In this document: piece by piece, positions 8,290 to 17,034 of the stretch
Numbering within the stretch: the stretch's first letter is position 1
Layout of the letters: each line of letters starts with the position of its first letter
Assembly (NCBI GenBank): GCA_040878005.1
Contig: JBBDMW010000004.1
Coordinates: 1 to 42,536, forward strand
Origin: JBBDMW01 sp040878005
GTDB taxonomy: Bacteria > Chloroflexota > Dehalococcoidia > Lucifugimonadales > Lucifugimonadaceae
Length of the DNA: 42,536 bases
Reading direction: 5' to 3'
Position numbers and translations under genes: made by a program
The notes under the pieces: generated by a model
What the model was told of the DNA's origin: nothing
The model's database searches: none
Seen by the model: the letters and a program-made list of their open reading frames with translations, nothing else

Positions 8290-10173
8290 TCACCCCGCAG
8301 CGCCGGGCACGGCTGTGAACTGCTGCTCATAAAGGCTGCGATAAAGCCCTGAGCGGCTCATAAGTTCCTCGTGGCGGCCGCGCTCCCTGATGCGCCCGCC
8401 CTGCATCACCAGTATCTGGTCGGCGGCGATAACCGTGGACAGCCTGTGCGCTATGGCAATCGTCGTCCTGCCACGCATCAGGTTGGTGAGCGCCTGCTGG
8501 ATAAGCCGCTCTGACAGCGTATCCAGCGAACTGGTCGCCTCGTCCAGCAGGAGAATGCGCGGGTTCGCCAGCACCACCCGCGCGATGGACATGCGCTGCC
8601 TCTCGCCGCCTGACAGCCTGTACCCGCGTTCGCCAACCACCGTGTCATAGCCATCCGGCAGGGCAGAGATGGTGTCATGGATCTGCGCCGCCTTCGCAGC
8701 GTCCACCAGCTCATCGCCGCTCGCCGTCGGCTTCCCGTACAGCAGGTTCTCGCGGATCGTCGAGTGGAACATGAACGGTTCCTGCGAGACCACTCCAATC
8801 AGGCCGCTCAGGTCCTCCAGCGCCATATCCCGCACGTTGATGCCGTCTATTAGCACCGCGCCGGAGTCCACGTCATACAGGCGGGCCAGCAGGTAGCCGA
8901 TGGTCGTCTTGCCGGAACCGCTCGGCCCCACCAGCGCTGTGAGCTTGCCCGCAGGTGCGGTAAAGTCAACCTCTCCCAGCGAGAAGCCTGCTCCTCCCTC
9001 TGAGCTTGTCTTCGCCGGACCCGGCGCATAGCTGTCCACTGCCGGATATGCAAACCTCACGTGCTCAAAGCGCACCTCGCCTTTGGCGGTGGCGGGATCG
9101 ACCCGCACGGGATTGGGCGGGTCCTTTATGTGCGGCTCCAGGTCCATGTACTCGAATATGCGCTCAAACAGCGCGAGTGAGCTTGTCACGTCCACGCCGC
9201 GGTTCAACAGGCCGGACAGGGGGAACAGCAGCCTCACCTGGATGGTGGTGAACGCAACGATGTCACCAACCGTCACAGAGGAGTCGCCGCCGGTTATAAG
9301 CCAGCCGCCGAAAAGCCATACCAGCGCAGGCGCCATGCTGAAGAACGACTGCACAATCACGAAGAAGCCGCGGCCAGTGAGCTGCTGCCGGATGGACAGC
9401 TCGGTCAGGCGGGTATTGTCTTCTTCGAACTTCTCCATCTGCTCGGGTTCACGCCCGAACGTCTTGGCCAGGAGAACGCCCGATACTGACAGCGTCTCGC
9501 CAGTCCGCGCCGTAAGTTCAGACATCGCCCGCTGAGTTTCGCCTGTTAGCACCCGCCTGCGCCTTCCCACGCGCACCGTGAAGAACACGAATACCGGCAC
9601 GATGAACAGCGCCACCAGCGATAGCTGCCACGAGATGATGAGCATGGCAACGATGGACGAGGCCACGATGGCCAGGTTTGAAATGACGTTGCCAATGGTG
9701 TCTGTCAGCACAAGCTGCGTGCTTGAGACGTCGCTGGCCAGCCGCGACTGTATGTCGCCGGTGCGGGTGGACGTGAAGAACGACAGCGGCAGCCGCTGCA
9801 GGCGTCGGTACACCTCCGCCCGCAGGCCCTGCATGACGCGGAACCCCACGCCAATGTTCAGGTACGCCTGCCACAGGTTCATGGCGCCGGTTACGGCAGC
9901 GATGCCGACCATTGCGGTGACAAGCCATGCAAGCTCTGAACGGTCCGCCGTCGGCAGGGCGACGTCGATTATGCGGCGGATGATCAGGGGCGGCACGACG
10001 CCAAGTGCCGCGGTGAACAGCACCAGCGACACTACAATTGTGAGCTGTACACGGTAGGGACCGTAAAGGTTGAGGACGCGGCGTAGTGTGCCGCGTTTCA
10101 GGGGCCGTGTGGGAGTATCGGAAATGGGCCGGCCAACCCCGCCGCGCCCGCTTCCGTGGCCTGTGCCGGTCAT
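8290..10173 (-). CDS. ABC exporter half-transporter (TMD-NBD fusion, MsbA/LmrA-like)
   Basis: About 627 aa from the ATG at 10173; a longer TTG-started form reaching 10224 is possible but adds a Gly/Arg-rich tail. An N-terminal six-helix exporter domain (about residues 40-330) is followed by an NBD with Walker A G-P-S-G-S-G-K-T-T, signature L-S-G-G-E-R-Q-R, Walker B I-L-L-L-D-E-A-T-S and switch His in I-A-H-R-L-S. It would act as a homodimer, or pair with another half-transporter elsewhere, exporting lipid, drug or peptide. It stands alone next to the tRNA pair; the substrate cannot be inferred. Confidence 0.9.
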   Translation of the reverse strand: MTGTGHGSGRGGVGRPISDTPTRPLKRGTLRRVLNLYGPYRVQLTIVVSLVLFTAALGVVPPLIIRRIIDVALPTADRSELAWLVTAMVGIAAVTGAMNLWQAYLNIGVGFRVMQGLRAEVYRRLQRLPLSFFTSTRTGDIQSRLASDVSSTQLVLTDTIGNVISNLAIVASSIVAMLIISWQLSLVALFIVPVFVFFTVRVGRRRRVLTGETQRAMSELTARTGETLSVSGVLLAKTFGREPEQMEKFEEDNTRLTELSIRQQLTGRGFFVIVQSFFSMAPALVWLFGGWLITGGDSSVTVGDIVAFTTIQVRLLFPLSGLLNRGVDVTSSLALFERIFEYMDLEPHIKDPPNPVRVDPATAKGEVRFEHVRFAYPAVDSYAPGPAKTSSEGGAGFSLGEVDFTAPAGKLTALVGPSGSGKTTIGYLLARLYDVDSGAVLIDGINVRDMALEDLSGLIGVVSQEPFMFHSTIRENLLYGKPTASGDELVDAAKAAQIHDTISALPDGYDTVVGERGYRLSGGERQRMSIARVVLANPRILLLDEATSSLDTLSERLIQQALTNLMRGRTTIAIAHRLSTVIAADQILVMQGGRIRERGRHEELMSRSGLYRSLYEQQFTAVPGAAG

Positions 10174-10229
10174 TGCCAAAGGATAAGCCCGCCCGGGCGC
10201 TGCGGCCCGACGAATCTCGCGCAAAAGGC

Positions 10230-10255
10230 AACGGCCAGCCCATCGGCTGGCCGTT
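10230..10255 (-). terminator. Rho-independent terminator after tRNA-Glu
   Basis: A perfect 11-bp stem, AACGGCCAGCC / GGCTGGCCGTT with a 4-nt loop, followed on the minus strand by a TTTT run. It lies 12 bases past the tRNA-Glu CCA end and ends the tRNA-Gln/Glu transcript before the ABC gene. Confidence 0.85.
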
Positions 10256-10267
10256 GTAAGTTTAACT

Positions 10268-10344
10268 TGGTAGCCCGTGCGGGATTCGAACCCGCGATCT
10301 CCGCCTTGAGAGGGCGGCGTCCTGGGCCGCTAGACGAACGGGCC
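10268..10344 (-). tRNA. tRNA-Glu (anticodon CTC)
   Basis: Complete cloverleaf on minus. Acceptor GGCCCGT pairs with ACGGGCT (one G-U at the end). The anticodon arm is CCGCC-CTCTCAA-GGCGG, giving CTC; the T arm has GGTTCGAATCC, and CCA is encoded. It lies 4 bases downstream of tRNA-Gln and shares its transcript. The block from its anticodon loop to near its 3' end is duplicated at 19506-19544. Confidence 0.95.
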
Positions 10345-10348
10345 ATCG

Positions 10349-10422
10349 TGGCTGGCGATCCAGGATTCGAACCTGGGTTCCCAGATTCAGAGTCTGGTGT
10401 CCTACCGCTGGACGAATCGCCA
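10349..10422 (-). tRNA. tRNA-Gln (anticodon CTG)
   Basis: Complete cloverleaf on minus. Acceptor TGGCGAT/ATCGCCA, anticodon arm CCAGA-CTCTGAA-TCTGG (CTG), T arm with GGTTCGAATCC, encoded CCA. First gene of the tRNA-Gln/tRNA-Glu pair. Confidence 0.95.
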
Positions 10423-10729
10423 ACAGACACTCCGTATATTACCAGCGACACGCAAGCCTGTTCAAACACCTCTACGGCTGTTGATCTTCAGTATCGGGAG
10501 ATATTCCCTTGATGCCGAACCCGTTCATCGTGCGCCGATGCAGCTATCATCTTCAATCATTGGGCATTGGGCTTCACTAGATGTAGCTCCCACAGAGGTT
10601 GTTAGCAGGTGGAATTTTTGATGCGCACCACTCATCGATGGTCAGGCACCAGCGGGTTAACCACGTCAAGTATGCTCAAGCGCTCCGCAGACACGGGCGA
10701 AGCCTCAGCATGCATGGGGTGGTCCTGGC
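10423..10729. other. gene-free stretch at the left edge of the AT-richer island
   Basis: No ORF or RNA gene is supported. It must hold the promoter of the tRNA-Gln/Glu pair on minus and the 3' end region of the TetR transcript. The base composition shifts from GC-rich (left) to visibly more AT-rich (right) within this stretch. Confidence 0.4.
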
Positions 10730-11362
10730 CTAGGCCGACGGAAGGTCCGACTGGGGCATACGGTAAAGACTGAGCAAGTCATCAAACTCGGCGTGTACAT
10801 CATTGAGCGAGAGTTGCTTACTTTCGGCGGCAACCGTTGTAATTCGGCTAATGGCGCATTCCCAAAGGAAATACAGCGGCACTACTGGTCGCTTTCTCAT
10901 CACACCAGCATCCATTGCTGCCTTAATGGCATCTTGTAGAGAAACGCCAACCGTTTCTTGGGCGATCTCATTCCATTCCTCCCATGACAGGATCGCAATT
11001 CGGTCGTTGTAAAGAATGCGCCTGACAGCTGGCAAAAAGGCCAAGTCAATACTGGTGCGAACGCCTTTCACCACAGCTTCCCACGGGTCACCAGCGTCGC
11101 GAATTGTGCTATCCAACCTAGCCCTGATGTCCGTCAGAAGTTGTCGGCACACTTCGCGAAAGAGAGCCTTCTTATCTGCGAAATGATGATAGAGCGCCCC
11201 GCGAGTAACCCCGGTCGCGGCAACGACATCTTCAAGTGTAGTCTCAGCGTACCCACGCTTGGCGAATAGCCAAATAGCCGTGTCTAGGATCGCGTGACGC
11301 GTCGCTCCCCGTTCTGGTTTTCGTATGCCTGTTCGTTTAGTGGACGTTTGGGATCTAATCAT
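10730..11362 (-). CDS. TetR/AcrR family transcriptional regulator
   Basis: About 210 aa. The N-terminal HTH of TetR type is clear: R-H-A-I-L-D-T-A-I-W-L-F-A-K-R-G-Y then T-T-L-E-D-V-V-A-A-T-G-V-T-R-G-A-L-Y-H-H-F (about residues 23-62). The rest is a helical ligand/dimer domain with L-E-D-V/I-L-Y features of the AcrR group. I chose the ATG at 11362 because a TTGACA -35 box (11427-11432 on minus) places transcription start near 11398, downstream of the longer in-frame ATGs at 11404 and 11416; the 11416 ATG lies inside the operator. It diverges from the transport/selenoprotein genes and is the likely local repressor. Confidence 0.88.
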   Translation of the reverse strand: MIRSQTSTKRTGIRKPERGATRHAILDTAIWLFAKRGYAETTLEDVVAATGVTRGALYHHFADKKALFREVCRQLLTDIRARLDSTIRDAGDPWEAVVKGVRTSIDLAFLPAVRRILYNDRIAILSWEEWNEIAQETVGVSLQDAIKAAMDAGVMRKRPVVPLYFLWECAISRITTVAAESKQLSLNDVHAEFDDLLSLYRMPQSDLPSA

Positions 11363-11408
11363 CTGTTGACATACTCGCTGGCACGGTTTATGGTAGCGCC
11401 TCATTCGT

Positions 11409-11429
11409 ACATACATACTGTATGTATGT
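11409..11429. promoter_or_regulatory. 21-bp perfect palindrome, probable TetR operator
   Basis: A perfect inverted repeat of 10+1+10 bp: ACATACATAC, a central T, GTATGTATGT. It resembles the ACATACAT-type operators of AcrR/TtgR regulators. It overlaps the spacer of a minus-strand promoter with a consensus TTGACA box, so binding would block the regulator's own promoter and could also control the divergent island genes, whose first start codon is about 130 bases away. Confidence 0.8.
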
Positions 11430-11559
11430 CAAGCGGCGAATCGTCTCAGGGAAAGCCTTAAGGCAATAGTTGGCCGACCAAACACGGCCTGACACCAAAG
11501 TTCCCCGATCACCTGATAGTCAAGGTACGTGAACCCTTGACCACTGTAAGGGAGATGTT

Positions 11560-13332
11560 GTGCTAAACCATGTCTACACGCGACGGTTGGTCCTCCTCTA
11601 CGCGGTTCTGATCGCGGCGCTCGTATCTGCCTGTGGGGGCTCGTCATCCTCGGATCCCAGTGTGACCGCACCATCGGGATCGACCCCAACTGTTATCACC
11701 GGCACCGCAACCGCCACTGCTGTTCCCGCCGACAACTCTGCGCCGACAACCCCGCCTTTAGGCAATGGTGATGGGCCCTCGGGAAGTATCGTTATCACCT
11801 TGTCTGGAGTGGGTCCGGACAATTATGAATTGCATCAGTTGGCCTGGCCTTGGAATGACCGAAACCAGTTCCTGGGAATTTACGACACGATCATCTATGA
11901 CGACAGGCGTGCAGGTGTGTCGGACTTGATTCAGCCATCTGTCGCATCAGAGTGGGAATTTACGGACGATGCTCTGATATTGACGCTTCGTACAGATATT
12001 CCCTGGCACGACTCGAAATATGGCAACCTGACAACTGAAGACGTGCTTTGGTCACTCGAAAGGGCCTCATCCGAAGGTACGCGTTGGACACGCGCAGAAG
12101 CACTCACGACCAACTTTAATGTGGATCAGCTTTCGCAGACTGGTCCAAACGAAATCACAATGCCATGGAATGAGCGGGACCTGCGCTGGAGAACCGTACC
12201 GAGAGACCTAACTCTACAAAGCAAGAAGATGTTCGATGACATCGGAGCGGAAGCGATGAACTTGGAGCCCATGGGCTCGGGTCCATACCGCGTGACGTCA
12301 CACCGTTCAGATGATCACATCAATCTTGAGGCCGTTCCTGATCACTGGCGTGAAACGGCCTTTGTCAGGGTTGTTGAGATACTAGACGTGCCTGAGGAAA
12401 CAATTCGGGTCGCGATGCTTGCGAATGGTGAGGCGGATGTCATACAGATGGGGATGCAGTCTATCCCTGATGTAAACGACGTTGCCGGAGCCGGGACGGT
12501 GATAGGGCCGCTGACGGGCAAGTCTGGGGCGCAGATAGTCCCGTCGGGCCAGTATTACCAGACTGAAGACGAAAATGGAGATCCAACCGAGAGAACTCCC
12601 CTAACTGAACTGCCGTGGGTAGGGGAAAATCCGGACGACGGTGTCAAGGTTCGTCGCGCCATGGCAATGGCGATTGACCGCGATGCAATCGTGGAAACTA
12701 TCCTGGGAGGAGTTGGTGCCCCGCACTACCTCTGGAATCTTGGACCTGGACACCCGCGGTGGACTGATGAAATGCAGCAAGAGTGGGGTATCCCATATGA
12801 CCCGCCTGCTGCTAGGGACCTCTTGGCGGACGCCGGTTACCCTGATGGGTTTGAATTCGATTTCTTCATCCCTAGCGGACTTTCCTCAACGCTTGAGCAG
12901 GTGTGTCAATCGATGCTGCCCATGTTCCAGTCGGCTGGTATGACACCGAGAGTCGACACTTCCGCATATTCGTCCGTCCGACCAAAGATGCTCGCACGCA
13001 CGATGGATGTCGTGTGGTGTTGGGAGGAATCGGGATGGAACGTGGATCCTGATCCTCTCTATCGGTTCTCTACCAGGGCGGTATGGAATCCTGGTGTGGA
13101 ATACCCGGAACCGCAGGATTTTGAATCCAGGATTCTCGGTACGTCCGATAGCGAAGCGGCCTGGGACACAATCCTCCACGAATGGTTGCCATGGTTTGAT
13201 GACAACCTGCCGACTTTCCAAACGGTTAGTTACACGCCCCCAATGGGAACGGGGCAGCGCGTTGGGGACTGGGATATGCGAATCCATCACGACAGATGGC
13301 CGCGTGACCCTTGGCTGATCAGGCTGAAATAG
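11560..13332 (+). CDS. ABC transporter substrate-binding lipoprotein, peptide/nickel/opine (SBP_bac_5) family
   Basis: 590 aa. Signal peptide of lipoprotein type with lipobox L-V-S-A-C (Cys25), followed by a Ser/Thr-rich linker. The body is a cluster C (DppA/OppA-like) binding protein: W-E-F-T-D-D-A-L-I-L-T-L-R-T-D-I-P-W-H-D, an M-G-S-G-P-Y-R-V-T motif and a V-R-R-A-M-A-M-A-I-D-R-D stretch. GTG start with a GGGAGA site. It is the first structural gene of the island, followed by two matching permeases but no ATPase genes, so it must borrow ATPases encoded elsewhere. The family binds oligopeptides, nickel chelates or small organic ligands; the ligand here is unknown. Confidence 0.92.
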   Translation: MLNHVYTRRLVLLYAVLIAALVSACGGSSSSDPSVTAPSGSTPTVITGTATATAVPADNSAPTTPPLGNGDGPSGSIVITLSGVGPDNYELHQLAWPWNDRNQFLGIYDTIIYDDRRAGVSDLIQPSVASEWEFTDDALILTLRTDIPWHDSKYGNLTTEDVLWSLERASSEGTRWTRAEALTTNFNVDQLSQTGPNEITMPWNERDLRWRTVPRDLTLQSKKMFDDIGAEAMNLEPMGSGPYRVTSHRSDDHINLEAVPDHWRETAFVRVVEILDVPEETIRVAMLANGEADVIQMGMQSIPDVNDVAGAGTVIGPLTGKSGAQIVPSGQYYQTEDENGDPTERTPLTELPWVGENPDDGVKVRRAMAMAIDRDAIVETILGGVGAPHYLWNLGPGHPRWTDEMQQEWGIPYDPPAARDLLADAGYPDGFEFDFFIPSGLSSTLEQVCQSMLPMFQSAGMTPRVDTSAYSSVRPKMLARTMDVVWCWEESGWNVDPDPLYRFSTRAVWNPGVEYPEPQDFESRILGTSDSEAAWDTILHEWLPWFDDNLPTFQTVSYTPPMGTGQRVGDWDMRIHHDRWPRDPWLIRLK

Positions 13333-13340
13333 CCATTTCG

Positions 13341-13403
13341 GCAGGCTTGGCGGCGAGACAGTATGAAAACCCTCCTCATTCATAGCTTCGCCGCCAAGCC
13401 TGC
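13341..13403 (+). promoter_or_regulatory. large intercistronic hairpin between the binding protein and permease genes
   Basis: A 16-bp perfect stem: GCAGGCTTGGCGGCGA at 13341-13356 pairs with its reverse complement at 13388-13403, around a 31-nt loop. No T run follows, so it is less a terminator than an mRNA-stabilising or transcript-limiting element. Such hairpins between a binding-protein gene and its permeases keep the binding protein in excess. Confidence 0.75.
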
Positions 13404-13440
13404 ACGTTAGTAAGCTCCATTTGGAAGGGAGCCGCGTCAG

Positions 13441-14358
13441 TTGGCCCGTTTCGTCGCTCGCAGGCTTTTGTTCATGATGGTCACGATACTGGCTGTATCG
13501 GTGATCGTCTTCAGTCTATCCCAAGTCCGAGGAGATCCCAGGCTACTTCTCTTGGACGACAACACTTCTCAGGAACAATGGGACGCATGGGGCAAGGAAA
13601 TGGGATTGGACCGTCCCCTTCCCGTCCAATATCTCGTTTGGCTGGGCAAGGCAGTCAAGGGAGACTTCGGGAAGTCGCTGTGGGAGCAGCGTCCTGTCAC
13701 TGAGTCGATTCTTATGCGAATTCCGGCAACGCTTCAACTTGGGGGTGCTTCCTGGATCTTCGCAATGGCGCTCGGAATTCCGCTTGGAGTCTTATCTGCG
13801 GTGAAACGTGGCAGTTTCTGGGATTACGTTGGAAGAGCAACTGCCACATTTGGTCAAGCTCTGCCACCATTTTGGCTTGGGATCATGCTGTTGCTGTTCT
13901 TCTCATTTCAACTCAACTGGTTGCCAAGTGGACGACAGGGCGGGTTAGATCACCTGGTCCTTCCCGCTATTACCTTGGGATGGTTATCAGCCGCCGGGAT
14001 GCTCAGGCTCGTCCGTTCGGCGATGCTCGAAGTGCTTGATTCAGAGTATGTGAAATTGGCTCGTTGCAAGGGAGTATCCGAGTGGAAGGTGATATGGAAG
14101 CACGCGTTTAGAAACGCCGTGCTGGTTCCATTGACGTACTCCGTTCTCATCCTCTCTGGATTCTTGACTGGAACGGTGGTGACAGAAACAGTGTTCTCGT
14201 GGCCCGGACTTGGTCGCCTGACTGTGACCGCGATCAATGCGAATGACTTCCCGCTGATGGCCGGTACGGTCATGTTCGCGACATTTTTCTTTGTCGCTGC
14301 CACGTTCCTGCTTGATCTTACATATGTGGCCCTTGACCGGAGGATTCGCTACCAGTGA
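13441..14358 (+). CDS. ABC transporter permease, DppB/OppB-like
   Basis: 305 aa, six predicted membrane helices. It opens with the usual DppB-type N terminus (R-L-L-F-M-M-V-T-I-L-A-V-S-V-I-V-F) and a short periplasmic segment (M-G-L-D-R-P-L-P-V-Q-Y). The cytoplasmic EAA loop is clear: E-Y-V-K-L-A-R-C-K-G-V, W-K-H-A-F-R-N-A. TTG start with a GGAAGGGAG site. Its stop overlaps the start of the next permease (GTGA), so the two are translationally coupled. It forms the pore with the DppC-like partner. Confidence 0.93.
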   Translation: MARFVARRLLFMMVTILAVSVIVFSLSQVRGDPRLLLLDDNTSQEQWDAWGKEMGLDRPLPVQYLVWLGKAVKGDFGKSLWEQRPVTESILMRIPATLQLGGASWIFAMALGIPLGVLSAVKRGSFWDYVGRATATFGQALPPFWLGIMLLLFFSFQLNWLPSGRQGGLDHLVLPAITLGWLSAAGMLRLVRSAMLEVLDSEYVKLARCKGVSEWKVIWKHAFRNAVLVPLTYSVLILSGFLTGTVVTETVFSWPGLGRLTVTAINANDFPLMAGTVMFATFFFVAATFLLDLTYVALDRRIRYQ

Positions 14359-15296
14359 AAACACCCCAATTCACTCGTCCTCCCGGTTTTTCAACTCATT
14401 CAAACTTGAGCGCAGCAGACATCTGGATTTTCCGCAGCCGTCGGTCCCTCCGCGTCAGCTGGCGATTTCTTCGAAAGTGGCCGGTGTTTCCAAGCTTGGT
14501 GCTAGGGGCGCTGCTCATTTCAGCATTGTTCGCCAACTGGATCGCTCCCCATGATCCCTACGCTGCCAATTTACGGGCAAGACTCGATCCTCCGGCTTGG
14601 GATTCAGAAGGTTCGTTTACCAATTTACTCGGAGTAGATCATCTAGGCCGCGATGTCTTTAGCCGGGTTATTCATGGCGCGAGTGTGTCCCTTGTGATCA
14701 CGGTGGTCGTCATATCGGTTTCTGGTGTGATCGGAACAATTCTCGGAATGATTGCTGGGTATTACGGAGGTCTCACTGACGAGTTTATACTCCGGCTCGT
14801 CGAAATGACTATCAGCATTCCGTTGCTGCTAATCGCCATGATTGCCACGATGGCGTTTGGGTCGAGCCTCCAATTATTAATTACGGTGCTTGCCCTCTTT
14901 TCTTGGCCTGGTTTTACGCGTCAAGTGCGTGCCGAAGTGTTGCGCCTTAGAAATATGGAATATGTCCAAATGTCTAAGGTTTGCGGAGCGTCCACTAGTC
15001 GCATATTCGCTCGACATCTCCTACCTAACATAGTCAACACAGTCATCGTGCTTGCGACGTTGTTGGTGGGTTCACTAATCTTGACGGAATCAATTCTCAG
15101 TTTCTTGGGAGCTGGAGTCCCCCCTCCCCGACCGGCATGGGGGTCCATGGTCTCAGAGGGAAGGGATTTCCTTAGCAATGCTTGGTGGATCGCCACGTTC
15201 CCAGGACTTGCGATCGTTATAACCGTCTTAGGATTCAACTTCTTGGGCGACTGGCTCAGGGATTTTTTTGATCCGCGACTGCGGCAAATCAGGTAA
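14355..15296 (+). CDS. ABC transporter permease, DppC/OppC-like
   Basis: 313 aa. A longer cytoplasmic N terminus (about 45 aa) is typical of the DppC side, then six membrane helices. The family motifs are present: L-G-V-D-H-L-G-R-D-V-F-S-R, and the EAA loop E-Y-V-Q-M-S-K-V-C-G-A. GTG start overlapping the upstream stop by 4 bases. The gene ends 50 bases before the selenoprotein start, consistent with a single transcript. No DppD/DppF-type ATPase gene follows where one would normally expect it. Confidence 0.93.
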   Translation: MKTPQFTRPPGFSTHSNLSAADIWIFRSRRSLRVSWRFLRKWPVFPSLVLGALLISALFANWIAPHDPYAANLRARLDPPAWDSEGSFTNLLGVDHLGRDVFSRVIHGASVSLVITVVVISVSGVIGTILGMIAGYYGGLTDEFILRLVEMTISIPLLLIAMIATMAFGSSLQLLITVLALFSWPGFTRQVRAEVLRLRNMEYVQMSKVCGASTSRIFARHLLPNIVNTVIVLATLLVGSLILTESILSFLGAGVPPPRPAWGSMVSEGRDFLSNAWWIATFPGLAIVITVLGFNFLGDWLRDFFDPRLRQIR

Positions 15297-15346
15297 CCAA
15301 TAGAGACATCTTGGATCGGCATCCAGGTGTCTTAAAGGAGGGAACA

Positions 15347-17029
15347 ATGACAACGCTGACCACATTAAACCCAGTAGCTGAAATCCAACAGGCACCGGTG
15401 CAGGTAGATATAGCGCCGCGCCCAAAGTCACTCGATGGCCTTCGAGTGGGGCTGATCTGGAATCGCAAGCGCGGCGGCGACGCGGTGCTAACACGCGTCG
15501 GCGAAGAGCTATCGAAACGCTATAAGAATATCAAGGTCAAGCTGTACGAGGGTGGTATCCCTACACCTGCGTCCGTTCTCGACGTGGCCGCCCAGGAATC
15601 TGACGTCGTCGTCGGATCTTCTTCCGATTGAGGGCAGTGCACGTCGTGGCTTGTCCATGACATGATTTACATTGAGCGGAAGGATGTCCCAACCGTATCG
15701 ATCGCTGCCGCGGGTTTTGAGAAGGACACGGTGGCAACTGCACGCGCGTTTGGGATGCCGCTAGCGCCGTATGTTGTCGTACCTGATGTGATCACAGCAG
15801 TGCCGCCGGAGCGCTCGGCAGACGCCATTTCCGAGCGCATCGACGGTATCGTGCGCGGCCTTACGAACCCAGCCCAGGAAGTTAGCGACGTTGACGAGGG
15901 TGACGTTGAGAACCGCATTCCAGGCCCGCCGATCGTTTACGAAGGCAAGGATGCGTTTGAAGCCTACGAAGTTTTCAACCGCGACTTCTTGGATCGTGGT
16001 TGGGGCGATGGCTTCCCGCTGTCTCCACCAACGCGTGAGCGGGTTGACGCGATGCTCAAGGGAACTTCGCTGCCTCCTGACCACGCAATCGGAATTCTGC
16101 CGCCCGGAATGGGCGTCGCTACCGTCGAGAAGGTAGCAATATCGGCGGTCATGGCGGGCTGCGAACCAGCCCACCTGCCGGTCTTGATCTCGGCGATCAA
16201 GGGCATCATGAAGATGGGCACCCGGGCGCGTCAGTGGCTCATGTCCACGTCCCCTGATGCACCGGCGATGCTAATCAATGGGCCGATCGTAGAGGAGCTA
16301 GGGCTTAATACAGGCCAGTGCTCACTTGGGCCTGGTAGACAGTCACGGGTGAACATAGTTCTCGGGCGGGGCCTGCGCCTCGTACTGATGAACGTCGGGC
16401 ACAACTACCCGACCGAGATGGACATGGACACTATCGGGACGCCTGAGAAGTTCTCTCTCTGTATGGCAGAGCCGTCCAAGGGAAATCCGTGGCCAGGATT
16501 CCACGTCACCAAAGGATTCGCGGCGAACACCTCTACTGTGACGGTGGCGGGAATCCGCAACCTCTATGATGCCGCCGACTTGACCAACTACACACCCGAG
16601 GGCGTACTGAATACGGTGGCCGGAGGGATCCGCGGTGGAGCCAATTACGCTTCCTATCGCTGGTCCGACCCAGATCCGTACGACCCAGAAGGAGGAGGCG
16701 GTGCACTCGTAATCCTTTGCCCAGACCACGCCAAGGCTTGCTCGGACGCCGGATGGTCAAAGGAGATGGTCCGCGACTACCTATGGGGCCACACGACTAC
16801 CACCGCGGCCCGGATGCAGCAGGCATACAAGGTAAATCCTTCGTGGTTGTTGCCTCCCTGGAAATGGATTCTTGACCTTTCCCCCGACGACGCTGCGCGT
16901 ACCGTCCTACCAGGATTCGACAACCCTCAGCGAATCGAAATCGCCAATTTTGGCGGTCCTGCCGGTAAGAGCATGGTGATGATGACCAATGGCCCATCTC
17001 AAACAATTGAGATCACGGATAGGGAATGA
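15347..17029 (+). CDS. UGSC-family selenoprotein with in-frame TGA (Sec95) and long C-terminal domain
   Basis: Read through the in-frame TGA at 15629-15631 this is one 560-aa protein; a standard translation would split it into two ORFs (15347-15631 and 15662-17029). ATG start with an AAAGGAGGG site. Residues about 30-165 form an alpha/beta domain containing S-S-S-D-U-G-Q-C-T-S-W-L-V-H-D, matching the Sec-Gly-x-Cys-Thr-Ser-Trp motif of UGSC (seleno)proteins. The frame stays coding right across the stop (V-V-V-G-S-S-S-D before it, the motif and I-Y-I-E-R after). The arrangement resembles the U-G-T-C-T active site of the glycine/proline reductase selenosubunits GrdB/PrdB; that link is my inference. 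Residues about 170-560 are a second conserved-looking domain I cannot name (G-I-L-P-P-G-M-G-V-A, D-A-P-A-M-L-I-N-G-P, G-G-I-R-G-G-A-N-Y). A redox role using Sec95 and Cys98 is likely. Confidence 0.88.
15632..15674 (+). promoter_or_regulatory. candidate bacterial SECIS element
   Basis: Immediately after the TGA a hairpin can be drawn: GTCGTG (15643-15648) pairs with CATGAC (15656-15661), with apical loop GCTTGTC. The outer arms CAGTG (15635-15639) and CATTG (15670-15674) can extend it across an internal loop. The apical loop starts 17 nt after the TGA, within the range expected for SelB-binding bacterial SECIS elements, and it contains G and U. Hand-folded only. Confidence 0.5.
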
Positions 17030-17034
17030 CCTCT

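Noticed and set aside
15629..15631. TGA as a true stop, with the UGSC gene a pseudogene or split gene
   Set aside because: The frame is coding on both sides without shift, the residues flanking the TGA give the family motif, a SECIS-like hairpin follows and selC lies nearby; a single inactivating mutation would not create this motif.
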